Under the pieces are notes generated by a model that was not told the origin of the DNA, searched no databases, and worked only from the letters and a program-made list of their open reading frames with translations. A stretch of 34,496 bases of DNA from a virus. A program made the position numbers and the translations under genes. The first letter of the stretch is position 1. Each line of letters opens with the position of its first letter. Positions 1 through 7,100 of the stretch are shown one piece after another. The stretch lies in IMG/VR virus record IMGVR_UViG_3300030419_005165, positions 1-34,496 of that record; one strand, written 5' to 3'.

Positions 1-188
1 ATACCTCCAAGAAACATCCAATAAGGATTGTGAATGAAGAAAGATAGATGATCCATATTTCCCATAGCCTTCATTCCACCAGAGAACATTTTTAGTCCAA
101 TATAAAAAACCACCAACCCGACTAAGGCGGTGATTATAGGGTTTCCTAATTCCATTTTACATACCTTTTTTATTAATTTATTATTCAT
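1..188 (-). CDS. Small membrane protein, holin candidate (partial, runs off left edge)
   Basis: An open frame starts at an ATG whose last base on the plus strand is 188 and runs leftward out of the window with no stop. It reads MNNKLIKKVCKMELGNPIIT and then a hydrophobic segment (roughly residues 17-33, rich in A, L, V, F, Y, I), a Gly/Met-rich stretch (MFSGGMKAMG) and a second hydrophobic run near the edge. AAAAGGA lies 7 nt upstream of this ATG; a second ATG at 155 (MELGNP) also has an AAAAAGG in front of it, so the start is uncertain. It follows the lysozyme gene on the same strand, so a holin role is an inference from position and membrane character only. No family was recognised. Confidence 0.55.
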   Translation of the reverse strand, partial: MNNKLIKKVCKMELGNPIITALVGLVVFYIGLKMFSGGMKAMGNMDHLSFFIHNPYWMFLGG

Positions 189-203
189 AAAATATCCTTT
201 TCA

Positions 204-220
204 TGACGAGATTTTCGTCA
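204..220. promoter_or_regulatory. Perfect 6-bp inverted repeat between lysozyme and the leftmost gene
   Basis: TGACGA (204-209), 5-nt loop, TCGTCA (215-220). It lies 16 nt upstream of the start of the leftmost membrane gene and about 50 nt past the lysozyme stop. No T-run follows on either strand, so a terminator is unlikely; an operator or a leader hairpin is possible. The 81-nt gap 189-269 shows nothing else convincing. Confidence 0.3.
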
Positions 221-269
221 CAATTACTATACTACAGTTATGTTAAAGTTTTATGACAATTTTAACTTT

Positions 270-710
270 TTATATTGCTCTCATACGAGCTACAAGACGT
301 TCTGCACGTGCACCAACTTGTCTATACCAACGAGAATCTACCATCTCATCAGCAGCACGATTCCAATCTTCAGAATCGACACCGGCTTTCATACCCTTAA
401 ACTTAGAGAGTCTAGGATAACCAAGATTAAACATCATATTTGCAATTATTTGTTGAGCTTCTTCTGGCAGATCGTCAAAGTTTTCGTATAGTCTGTCGCA
501 GTCTGACAAGACTGTTTCGATATCTGATTCGAAGGCTTTAATACATCTAGATTCAGCAACTGCTGTTCCCACGTCCCAACCGGCTTCGGGATCGGATTCT
601 TTGACCAAGTGACCGATACCAAAAGTAGGATACCCAAGATGGTCAAGATATATTTCATGTACAACTCCTTCATCAATTTCTAACTGTTTTCGTAGTTTAT
701 CTGTATCCAT
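270..710 (-). CDS. T4-type lysozyme (GH24 endolysin)
   Basis: 146-aa muramidase that would hydrolyse the MurNAc-GlcNAc bond of host peptidoglycan at lysis. The catalytic triad of T4 lysozyme (E11, D20, T26) is present with identical spacing as E14 (IDEG), D23 (YLDHLG) and T29 (PTFGIGHL). The C-terminal part keeps the SRWYRQ...RAERLVARMR pattern matching T4 SRWYNQ...RAKRVI. No signal peptide is visible, so it should need a holin to reach the wall. The ATG at 710 was chosen because the family begins here and AAAGGA lies upstream; an open frame continues another 21 codons upstream, into the preceding gene. It overlaps that gene's stop by 14 nt. Length is slightly below T4 lysozyme (164 aa). Confidence 0.93.
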   Translation of the reverse strand: MDTDKLRKQLEIDEGVVHEIYLDHLGYPTFGIGHLVKESDPEAGWDVGTAVAESRCIKAFESDIETVLSDCDRLYENFDDLPEEAQQIIANMMFNLGYPRLSKFKGMKAGVDSEDWNRAADEMVDSRWYRQVGARAERLVARMRAI

Positions 711-1200
711 TATAAAATATTTCCTTTGTAATAAAATTAGGTACTGGTGGTTCCAATAAAAGAGGTTTCTCAACTATACTATAAAGTTGAGAAAAAGAAC
801 TTTTACCAATTACCTGTGATACTTTTTGGAGAGAACCTCCTGATTTTTCAAATGTGAAACCACATAAATATATTTTTTTAAACCCAAAATTTAACATTGT
901 TGCTATAGCTAAAGTACCTGTTGATAAACCTTGATTATAAGAAAAAAGTTTATCCTCATCGAGTAAAATAACTCTACCTGTATCAGAATATTTTTCATAT
1001 TCTCTAAAAGTGGTAAAAACTAATTGATCTTCAAATCCTGAAGTTTTTTCCTTTAAAAGTTTTTCTAAGATAGGTTCATCTCTAGCAAATATTAAATTAG
1101 CATTAGGATAAGATAAATTACAACTTACCGTAAATATATCAGTAGGAACTTTATCTATAAGCGTTCGTGAAGGGCCACTACCAAAAATTATTGCGTTCAA
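697..1200 (-). CDS. Rossmann-like MptE/DUF115 or GT42-like protein, possible sugar transferase
   Basis: 167 aa. The N-terminus AIIFGSGPS (residues 3-11) is a nucleotide-binding-like glycine loop. The core has FARDEP (38-43) and a LSTGTLAIATMLNFGF segment (92-107) followed by KKIYLCGFTF, the order seen in MptE-like/DUF115 proteins and in GT42 sialyltransferase-like proteins (GNGPS ... TG..A ... IYL.G.DF). This suggests a glycosyl- or pyrophospho-transferase fold, but no catalytic residue can be assigned with confidence. It overlaps the upstream SGNH gene by 4 nt and the lysozyme gene by 14 nt, so the genes are probably co-translated. Function in the phage is unknown; surface-sugar work is an inference from the many sugar genes in the window. 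Confidence 0.55.
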   Translation of the reverse strand: MNAIIFGSGPSRTLIDKVPTDIFTVSCNLSYPNANLIFARDEPILEKLLKEKTSGFEDQLVFTTFREYEKYSDTGRVILLDEDKLFSYNQGLSTGTLAIATMLNFGFKKIYLCGFTFEKSGGSLQKVSQVIGKSSFSQLYSIVEKPLLLEPPVPNFITKEIFYNGYR

Positions 1201-2000
1201 GCCTGTTTCTCCAAATACTTATCACCAAACATAATAGCTAGTTTTTGTTGTAAACTATCATTAGGGTGTAAATTGTCAGGAAAATACATAGCAGGTTTTT
1301 TTGTCATGTAGGTTTTTTTATTAGTAAATGTATCCATTACATCAAGCAAACTTTTTCTATATTTTTTATCTTTAAATACTTCCCACATTTCTTCAAAACC
1401 CATAATCCAAGTATCATTTATCTTATCATCAAACAATTCTATAACACTTGGATACATATCAAAAAATTTATTTTCTTTAACTATGTTGTCCATAATTTTA
1501 GTTAATCCGCCAAACAACACAAGCTTATCTTTCCAAGTTTCTAAATGTCTATAAATATCAATATTTATATCATATGCAATTTGATAAATGTCTGTACAGT
1601 CTTTGGGCCAACTATCTAAAGTAAAATCATAAGGACCAGTCATATTAAAACATCTTAAAGAACAGGTTTTAAAAAATATAATATAGTCACACAAATCACC
1701 ATAAGTTTGACAGGCTAAAATACTTTCATAGTCATGCCATCCTGGATTTGGAAAATAAATAACGTGACAATCATAAAACTTTTCTAAATAAAAAGCCATA
1801 GAGTGATAAAGTCTATGAAAAAACTCATCATCAAAACTTAGTGATCTATTCCACTCTCCTGCAGCCCAAGAGTCTCCCGTCATTAGTATAATAGGTTTAG
1901 AACTTTCTTGTTTTTTACCTTTTACTAATGCACGATTAGTTTGTTTGATTTCTTGAAAATGGTCATCACCCGTAATAAGTTCTCGTCTAACAACAATCAT
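1197..2000 (-). CDS. SGNH/GDSL-family hydrolase-like protein
   Basis: 267 aa. SGNH block I is seen as TGDSW (41-45) with S44 as the nucleophile candidate, and block V as DNLHP with D242 and H245 in the DxxH arrangement. Blocks II and III are not clear, so the exact chemistry (esterase or acyltransferase acting on a glycan or lipid) is open. No signal peptide is seen. It overlaps both neighbours by 4 nt (ATGA type), consistent with translational coupling to the nuclease and MptE-like genes. It is one of three SGNH-type genes in the window (also 7608-8198 and 8191-8844), which are diverged from each other. Confidence 0.72.
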   Translation of the reverse strand: MIVVRRELITGDDHFQEIKQTNRALVKGKKQESSKPIILMTGDSWAAGEWNRSLSFDDEFFHRLYHSMAFYLEKFYDCHVIYFPNPGWHDYESILACQTYGDLCDYIIFFKTCSLRCFNMTGPYDFTLDSWPKDCTDIYQIAYDINIDIYRHLETWKDKLVLFGGLTKIMDNIVKENKFFDMYPSVIELFDDKINDTWIMGFEEMWEVFKDKKYRKSLLDVMDTFTNKKTYMTKKPAMYFPDNLHPNDSLQQKLAIMFGDKYLEKQA

Positions 2001-2425
2001 TCACTGAGCAAACCCCTCAGCTTCTCTCGATTAAAAAAATGTGCCTCTTTAATTTCATCTTTAGATTGGCCTTCATATGCTACTGCGTAATGCTTATCCA
2101 CTAAATATTTACATAGACTACCCCAAGAATCTGAAACACTATCATAAATAATAAAATCACCTAATATGCGACCGAATTTTCCTCGTTCATCTTTGCTCGT
2201 TCGTAAGGTGACAGTCGATCCAACCGGACAATGACTTTCGACCATTTCTTTTGCGAGCAGTCCGAACTTCTTCTCTTCCAAATCCCGTGTGCGGGACTCG
2301 GGTGTATCAATCCCAGCCAGTCTAATACGTTGATTAGACAAAACAATATCGAAACCAAGATCAATATCAACATCAACGGTATCACCATCAACCACTTTAA
2401 TAATTCTACTATTATATTCATACAT
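1997..2425 (-). CDS. Staphylococcal-nuclease-like (thermonuclease) protein
   Basis: 142 aa SNase-fold nuclease. Counting from the ATG at 2425, the catalytic residues fall at R35, D40 and E43 (in RIRLAGIDTPES) and R86 (KFGRILGD), almost the same numbering as mature staphylococcal nuclease (R35, D40, E43, R87). The N-terminal VVDGDTVDVDIDLGF is the typical first strands with the calcium-ligand aspartate. It should be a Ca-dependent phosphodiesterase acting on DNA or RNA, perhaps in host nucleic acid breakdown. No signal peptide. A start 24 nt further upstream (2449) is also open; 2425 fits the family and gives an 8-nt overlap with iscU, whereas 2449 has no ribosome site. Confidence 0.88.
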   Translation of the reverse strand: MYEYNSRIIKVVDGDTVDVDIDLGFDIVLSNQRIRLAGIDTPESRTRDLEEKKFGLLAKEMVESHCPVGSTVTLRTSKDERGKFGRILGDFIIYDSVSDSWGSLCKYLVDKHYAVAYEGQSKDEIKEAHFFNREKLRGLLSE

Positions 2426-2807
2426 TTTTACATCCGCATTTTGTTTCATAGTCTTTTATAGCAGCTTTAATAGCATCTTCTGCAAGAATAGAACAATGAA
2501 TCTTAACAGGAGGTAGTGCTAATTCTTTTGCAATATGTGTATTTTTAATTGATGATGCTTCATCAATGGTTTTACCTTTAACCCATTCTGTAACTAATGA
2601 ACTTGACGCTATAGCAGATCCGCATCCAAAAGTTTTAAATTTAGCATCTTCAATAATACCATCTTCAACTTTTATTTGAAGTTTCATAACATCACCACAA
2701 GCAGGAGCACCGACTAATCCAGTACCAACTTTTTCTGAGTCTTTATTCATAGCCCCAACATTTCTAGGATTTTCATAGTGATCTACTAATTTATCACTGT
2801 ATGCCAT
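2418..2807 (-). CDS. iscU: IscU-type Fe-S cluster assembly scaffold
   Basis: 129-aa full-length IscU. The three cluster-ligand cysteines are C37 (PACGD), C62 (FGCGSA) and C105 (IHCS), with D39, H104 and the HscA-recognition motif LPPVK at 98-102, all in the positions of bacterial IscU. It begins MAYSDKLVDHYENPRNVG, the canonical N-terminus, so the ATG at 2807 is chosen over an upstream in-frame ATG that would overlap the preceding gene. It should assemble [2Fe-2S] or [4Fe-4S] clusters with the host IscS. The gene starts one base after the stop of the Rieske-family gene, and an IscA-like carrier lies at 26920, so the phage appears to supply its own cluster assembly capacity. A phage-borne, intact IscU is unusual. 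Confidence 0.95.
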   Translation of the reverse strand: MAYSDKLVDHYENPRNVGAMNKDSEKVGTGLVGAPACGDVMKLQIKVEDGIIEDAKFKTFGCGSAIASSSLVTEWVKGKTIDEASSIKNTHIAKELALPPVKIHCSILAEDAIKAAIKDYETKCGCKNV

Positions 2808-2808
2808 A

Positions 2809-3897
2809 CTAGTTATTCTCCCATACTGCATTTTCTCTCATAGGATTAGTAGGATCACGACCCATCCATGCACCCCACTCTTCATAATAATGACGCATAC
2901 CCACTTCATCATGAATAGTATCGTTTTCTTTTCTCCCATGCAGTACATGACGATGTTCTGTACCTGGTGCCATTGAAACTCCCTGACCTTGAATACCTAT
3001 TAAATCTTCATGAAGATTACGCCCAAACGGTCCCCAAATTGTATTATGATGTTTTATCCGTTCTTTGCGTTCTTCTGGTGTATCTTTCTTTAGACCAAAT
3101 CCTCTAAACTCAATCATCACCTTATCTGGTGCAAGAGGTGTAACAATATCGGTACGTAATGCACTTCCTCGCAAGTTAACATTCATGCCGGGAAATAAGT
3201 CTACCATATACCACTGATTAGGTGGTAGTGTAGGAAAACTTAATGCACCTCTGTCCGCGCCATCAAACTTGTCATACTGTACCTCAAAGCTTCCTACATT
3301 TACATGACCATTAGGAAATCCTGTATTTTTACGAGCAAAATATTCTTCATTAAATCCTGTAACCCGATTAAAGTAGTGCATATAGTCATGGTAAAATTCA
3401 CTGTTCGTATCGTGCCACAGTTTATAATTACTTCCTATAATACCTTTGTGATAATGAAATACTTCAAGTGGTTCAGTATCAAGTGCAGATTGAATACAAT
3501 CAAATGCACCAGCTGTCCACTGTTCTACATCCATAGTAGGATTTGGATCAAGAGTTACCCATACCATACCACCATATTTAACTTCACAATGTAATTCTGA
3601 ACAATCAGCTAACCAAGTAGTATCATCTAGATTTCCAGATACCGATAAATTATAGGGATTTTCATATGCACGAACACCTTCTTTTAAATTAACCATCACA
3701 ATATTTTGTCCTGCAATTGAAGCAGTTCGATAATCATTTATTTCTGGTATTTCTGATTCATGACAAATTGGTATATAAACCTTTTTAAAAATTTTTTCTA
3801 TTTCTTCATGGTAAATATCCCAGTCACTATATATTCTAGAATCTACATAATCAACTGTGGGTTTTTTAAGCCATTGAGTGTGTTTACGTGCCGGCAT
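2809..3897 (-). CDS. Rieske-type ring-hydroxylating oxygenase alpha-subunit family protein lacking the Rieske cluster ligands
   Basis: 362 aa. The N-terminal part follows the family (ICHESEIPEINDYRTASIAGQNIVMV, residues 45-69, then VRAYEN at 75-80). Where CxH...CxxH should follow, the chain passes from N80 straight to PYNLSVSGNL, with no CxH and with N83 where the second histidine (CPYH) would be. About 20-25 residues are missing in frame. The catalytic domain has a plausible mononuclear iron site: E167, H170, H174 (EFYHDYMH) and D298 (HEDLIGIQGQG). The first two histidines are four apart, not the usual five. It may be a cluster-less relative that binds only mononuclear iron, or an inactive one. 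It ends one base before iscU starts. Confidence 0.85.
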   Translation of the reverse strand: MPARKHTQWLKKPTVDYVDSRIYSDWDIYHEEIEKIFKKVYIPICHESEIPEINDYRTASIAGQNIVMVNLKEGVRAYENPYNLSVSGNLDDTTWLADCSELHCEVKYGGMVWVTLDPNPTMDVEQWTAGAFDCIQSALDTEPLEVFHYHKGIIGSNYKLWHDTNSEFYHDYMHYFNRVTGFNEEYFARKNTGFPNGHVNVGSFEVQYDKFDGADRGALSFPTLPPNQWYMVDLFPGMNVNLRGSALRTDIVTPLAPDKVMIEFRGFGLKKDTPEERKERIKHHNTIWGPFGRNLHEDLIGIQGQGVSMAPGTEHRHVLHGRKENDTIHDEVGMRHYYEEWGAWMGRDPTNPMRENAVWENN

Positions 3898-4075
3898 TTA
3901 ATTCTCCATACTTCTTTTTTAATTCCATGATCTTATTCCATTGTTTAGAAGTAACTTGAGAATAATTAGAATTATTTTGAAATTTTATACAACCTATAAT
4001 AAAATCTTTTTCCCAATCCGTCAATGGTTTTTCCTCAAAAAACTGTCTTAATGTCTTATTAATTCTTTTCGTCAT
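3884..4075 (-). CDS. Small conserved-looking protein of unknown function
   Basis: 63 aa, basic and aromatic: TKRINKTLRQFFEEKPLTDW at the N-terminus, ending in a helix-like KQWNKIMELKKKYGELNAGT. No family recognised, no signal peptide, no membrane segment. The ATG at 4075 has AGG 7 nt upstream; a GTG one codon earlier (4078) is also possible. It overlaps the Rieske-family gene by 14 nt and the 37-aa gene upstream by 17 nt, so it sits in a coupled run. Confidence 0.65.
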   Translation of the reverse strand: MTKRINKTLRQFFEEKPLTDWEKDFIIGCIKFQNNSNYSQVTSKQWNKIMELKKKYGELNAGT

Positions 4076-4172
4076 CACTTAACCTATAAATATAAGGATC
4101 AAGTTTTTTTAATTTTCTTTTTTTATACCAAAATTTAACTTGAAACACTAGCTCATGCCACCATGTAATCAT
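4059..4172 (-). CDS. 37-aa basic small protein
   Basis: A short open frame bridges what would otherwise be a gap: MITWWHELVFQVKFWYKKRK followed by LKKLDPYIYRLSDDEKN. It has GGAG about 10 nt before the ATG at 4172, starts inside the end of the 2OG oxygenase gene (20-nt overlap) and stops 17 nt inside the start of the next gene, the same packing as its neighbours. An aromatic N-terminal half followed by a KKRKLKK basic patch suggests membrane-surface or nucleic-acid contact, but the function is unknown. Confidence 0.6.
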   Translation of the reverse strand: MITWWHELVFQVKFWYKKRKLKKLDPYIYRLSDDEKN

Positions 4173-4659
4173 TACTATCTTCTCCTGTTGTAGTACATAA
4201 GGTTATTCTTATATCGTCATTTAAATTTAAAACACGATGTTTATTACCCGAACGAATAATATAACTTAAACCATCCTTATAATAATATTTTTTATCTTCA
4301 AACTCTATAAAACTATTTTTAGTGCTGATTGCAGTAATAATAGCATTATTAAAATCATTGTTAGTAGAATCGGTATGCCAATCAATGGAACTTTTTACAT
4401 CTAATGCAGAAATATAAGATGTTTTAATTGTTTTTATTCCTGTATGTTCTTTTAATATTTTAAACCATTCAGAAATAGATGGTAATTTTTTTAAAATAGG
4501 AGATACATTATAATTGAATATTAAATCAAAACTTTTCCAATCAGGACTATTACCATATCTTTGTTGAAATAAAGAATCATGACCATTCATATAAATAAAT
4601 TTTAGTCTTTCAATATCAGCGTTAAGTACTGGTAATGGAAGTTGTTTAACATTTTTCAT
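4153..4659 (-). CDS. 2OG-Fe(II) oxygenase-like protein
   Basis: 168 aa. A double-stranded beta-helix iron site is visible: H95 and D97 in DWHTDS, H141 in GNKHRVLNL and R151 (DIRITL) for 2-oxoglutarate, with the expected spacing. This matches small phage 2OG-dependent dioxygenases related to prolyl or aspartyl/asparaginyl hydroxylases. The substrate cannot be read from sequence. It overlaps the PD-(D/E)XK nuclease gene by 14 nt. It is one of seven such proteins in the window. Confidence 0.78.
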   Translation of the reverse strand: MKNVKQLPLPVLNADIERLKFIYMNGHDSLFQQRYGNSPDWKSFDLIFNYNVSPILKKLPSISEWFKILKEHTGIKTIKTSYISALDVKSSIDWHTDSTNNDFNNAIITAISTKNSFIEFEDKKYYYKDGLSYIIRSGNKHRVLNLNDDIRITLCTTTGEDSNDYMVA

Positions 4660-5320
4660 ATTGATTTCTTCTTAACTTTAAATCAGATAAAAAAGGAACA
4701 GCACTAGTCTCAAAACACTGAGGATCTTTTCCATCAACTGTAATTAATATAACAATATCTTTAATTCCTGTACCAAACATTTCATTATGAGCAACGGCAT
4801 AAGCACAACACTGAATAAAGTAATCTCTTATTTGTTTAATATATTTTGTTTTTTTAGATGTTTTAAAATCAATTATAGCAGGTTTTCCTTTCCAAATACC
4901 CACCATATCGCATCTACCAGCATATTTGTATTTATTACTCCATAAAATTTGTTCTTGTCCCCAAATTTCTTCAACACCTGTCTCCGTAATTTTAATTAAA
5001 TCCTTAGACATTTGAACTACATCATAATTTTGTTGTACTAAATCTCGATGTATATCTTCTCCATTAAAATATCTTTCTGCATATTCATGAACTAAAGTTC
5101 CGCGATCAGTTGCTTCTTTAGATATTCTAGCTGCTTCTTCTTCTCCTACTTTATCTTTCCATTTCTGTAGCCAAATATTATTAGCAGTTTTACCAAGCAC
5201 TGTTGTAATAGATGGATAATCACCATCAGGAGTAAAGTATGTCCTACCTGTAGAAAGCGTATCAACCTTCATATCATATGTATATTTATATTTTTTATTA
5301 TGAGGTATAATGTTTATCAT
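4646..5320 (-). CDS. PD-(D/E)XK nuclease (RecB/Cas4-like exonuclease)
   Basis: 224 aa. RecB-family motifs appear in order: RGTLVHEY (73-80) with H78; GRCDMVG with D138; IIDFKTSK with D151 and K153; and QCCAY (Q170, Y174), the QxxxY motif. Such proteins are common in T4-like marine phages and are expected to be metal-dependent DNA exonucleases for recombination, replication or host DNA breakdown. No Cys cluster like that of Cas4 is present, so a [4Fe-4S] type is not supported. It begins one base after the stop of the neighbouring Cys-rich gene (5321). Confidence 0.85.
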   Translation of the reverse strand: MINIIPHNKKYKYTYDMKVDTLSTGRTYFTPDGDYPSITTVLGKTANNIWLQKWKDKVGEEEAARISKEATDRGTLVHEYAERYFNGEDIHRDLVQQNYDVVQMSKDLIKITETGVEEIWGQEQILWSNKYKYAGRCDMVGIWKGKPAIIDFKTSKKTKYIKQIRDYFIQCCAYAVAHNEMFGTGIKDIVILITVDGKDPQCFETSAVPFLSDLKLRRNQYEKC

Positions 5321-5746
5321 TTAAATATCCTTTAACCAAGAACTAGAACCAACTTTTGCATGATCTAGTGTAGGCTGGTATTCCTTCATATCTGCATTTA
5401 TTTTTTTATTACCATCAAATGCAAGAACCCACACGCAAGGCATATCATGTATTACCTCACAACCACCATCCTCTCTTACACCCCCACAAGGTCCATTACG
5501 TATACCTTTAGGACAATTCATAGGACAAGACATGCCTGTAGAGGATAGTATACAATTACCACACATTTGACAATCAAATAATACGCCTTTTACAGTTTTT
5601 TCAACTGAGGTCACAGGAAGATAGGGTAATATAGGTTTTATATATCGTAATAAACTAATAAAACATTTATAAAATTCATGTAAAAATCGTGCATTTTTTA
5701 CAGACCATACTCTTCTACTATATTTCTTAGAATAATTTAACTTCAT
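5321..5746 (-). CDS. Stand-alone methylenetetrahydrofolate reductase C-terminal-type Cys-rich protein
   Basis: 141 aa. Residues 55-108 match the MTHFR C-terminal domain (MetV-like): CQMCGNC (59-65), then GMSCPMNCPK, RNGPCGG, GGCEV and PCVW, giving eight cysteines at 59, 62, 65, 74, 78, 87, 96 and 104. In bacteria this domain is fused or paired with MTHFR (MetF) and is thought to bind a metal or Fe-S cluster; no MetF-like catalytic domain is present in this window. The N-terminal ~50 residues are basic and aromatic. The ATG at 5746 is preferred (GAAGA upstream), giving a 20-nt overlap with the carbamoyltransferase gene; a start at 5791 is open but would overlap by 65 nt. Role unknown. Confidence 0.72.
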   Translation of the reverse strand: MKLNYSKKYSRRVWSVKNARFLHEFYKCFISLLRYIKPILPYLPVTSVEKTVKGVLFDCQMCGNCILSSTGMSCPMNCPKGIRNGPCGGVREDGGCEVIHDMPCVWVLAFDGNKKINADMKEYQPTLDHAKVGSSSWLKDI

Positions 5747-7100
5747 TTTTAAAATCTTCAACACTATTAACAATAGGTTTTCCTTTTGCATTTAAACTAG
5801 TGTTAATAAGTATAGGCTCTCCTTTTGACGTAGTGTGTTGTAGTATATTAGTTAAAAAAGAATTACTTTTGTTATTTACTAACTGTAATCTAGCTGTACC
5901 ATCATGCGTTTTAAATTTATCAGTTTCACTATAAGCTATAAATAACATATCATAAGAAGGTTGATATATATTAAATAAATCTTCCGCTATAGAATCTAAA
6001 CAAATAGGAGCATAAGGACGCCAATTATCATTAACTCTTTTCTTTATATTATTTAATTTTGAAATATTTACCTCAGTTGGTAAACATAATAAACTTCTAT
6101 TACCTAAAGCTCTTGGACCAAACTCTGCCCTACCATTAATTACAGGCACAATTTCATTCTGTAAAATCTTAAAAGCTATATCTTCAGGATTCTGATATAG
6201 AGAATCCTCAAAACCTAAAAATGGACCTTCCCAAAGAGGTCTTTCTATTAATGCTGCTGCCCCTAATGCACAACCCGCATCACCTGCAGCGGGTTGAATA
6301 GCAATATCATTAAAGTTAGTAAATTGACAAAGATGGGTATTTGCAACACAATTTAAAGCTACACCACCTGCATATGCAAGTTTATATAGACCTGTTTCTT
6401 TTTGTAACCATCCAGCTAGATTAACTAGACATTCTTGTAATATACTTTGAGCACTAGCAGCAATATCCCAATCAAGAGGTCCTACACCTATTCCTCTTCT
6501 TAAATCCTCTAAAATTTCATAGTTTCCAAACTCTGTTCTAATTAACTTTTCTTTTGCATAAGGAACCCATTTAGAGTCTCCATAGGCAGCTGCTGACATA
6601 ATTTTCTCCTCATCCATAAGAGGAGTAAAACCTAAAAATCTTGTAATCGTAGAATAAAATAAACCTAAACTGTTTGGATATTCGAAACGTTTAAGCCATG
6701 TAATTTGTCTATTGTTATATATCCCTAAGCTAGTAGCATACTTTCCGCCCACGGAATCAACTACCATAACAGCACATTCTTCCCAATCGGTAGTTAAAAT
6801 AGCACTCATGGCATGTGAATCATGGTGCTCAACAAACTCAATTGGATACTTACCTGGAAGAGTCTTTTTAATATCTCTTTTAATAGATTGCCTATCTTTA
6901 AAATTTTTATGCTCATAAAAAACAACACCGTCAATTTGTTCTTGTTGTTTTCGCATCCATCTTAAAGTTCTTTCTGGAAATCTTTTATCATACTTAACTC
7001 TAGAAAATCGCTCTTCATGAGAAGCTGAATGGATATACCTATCCTTAATATAAGCAGCAGCAGAGTCATGATGATATGCGCTAATTCCTATTATATTCAT
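5727..7100 (-). CDS. NodU/CmcH/TobZ-family carbamoyltransferase
   Basis: 457 aa. The N-terminus IIGISAYHHDSAAA (3-16) and HHDSHAMSA (92-100) are the family's ATP/iron-site motifs, with D115 in VVDSVGG. Later motifs are EEKIMSAAAYG, YAGGVALNC, QPAAGDAGCALGAA and EFGPRALGNRSLL, the last typical of the carbamoyl-transfer domain. These enzymes use carbamoyl phosphate and ATP to carbamoylate hydroxyl groups, often on sugars. At 457 aa it is compact: TobZ and NodU are about 550-600 aa. It overlaps both neighbours by 20 nt. A role in carbamoylating a phage or host glycan is inferred from the sugar genes downstream. Confidence 0.92.
   Translation of the reverse strand: MNIIGISAYHHDSAAAYIKDRYIHSASHEERFSRVKYDKRFPERTLRWMRKQQEQIDGVVFYEHKNFKDRQSIKRDIKKTLPGKYPIEFVEHHDSHAMSAILTTDWEECAVMVVDSVGGKYATSLGIYNNRQITWLKRFEYPNSLGLFYSTITRFLGFTPLMDEEKIMSAAAYGDSKWVPYAKEKLIRTEFGNYEILEDLRRGIGVGPLDWDIAASAQSILQECLVNLAGWLQKETGLYKLAYAGGVALNCVANTHLCQFTNFNDIAIQPAAGDAGCALGAAALIERPLWEGPFLGFEDSLYQNPEDIAFKILQNEIVPVINGRAEFGPRALGNRSLLCLPTEVNISKLNNIKKRVNDNWRPYAPICLDSIAEDLFNIYQPSYDMLFIAYSETDKFKTHDGTARLQLVNNKSNSFLTNILQHTTSKGEPILINTSLNAKGKPIVNSVEDFKNEVKLF

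Noticed and set aside
204-220. Inverted repeat as terminator of the lysozyme gene
   Set aside because: Only 6 bp and not followed by a T-run on either strand.
226-259. Promoter for the leftmost gene (TATAGT with TTGTCA upstream)
   Set aside because: Spacer would be 22 nt; no hexamer at 17 nt.
240-491. Plus-strand 83-aa open frame over the lysozyme gene
   Set aside because: It is antisense shadow of the well-supported lysozyme gene, without a family match or ribosome site.
446-676. 76-aa minus-strand frame with signal-peptide-like start, inside lysozyme
   Set aside because: It is fully within the lysozyme gene in another frame; hydrophobic start is chance in an AT-rich reading.
2161-2421. 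86-aa minus-strand frame with hydrophobic N-terminus within the nuclease gene
   Set aside because: It is an out-of-frame shadow of the SNase-like gene, whose catalytic residues are all present.
4085-4092. T4-type late promoter box TATAAATA on the plus strand
   Set aside because: It points opposite to all genes around it; AT-rich sequence makes such boxes common by chance.
5283-5290. TATAAATA on the minus strand
   Set aside because: It is inside the start of the nuclease gene and far from any downstream start that lacks a promoter.
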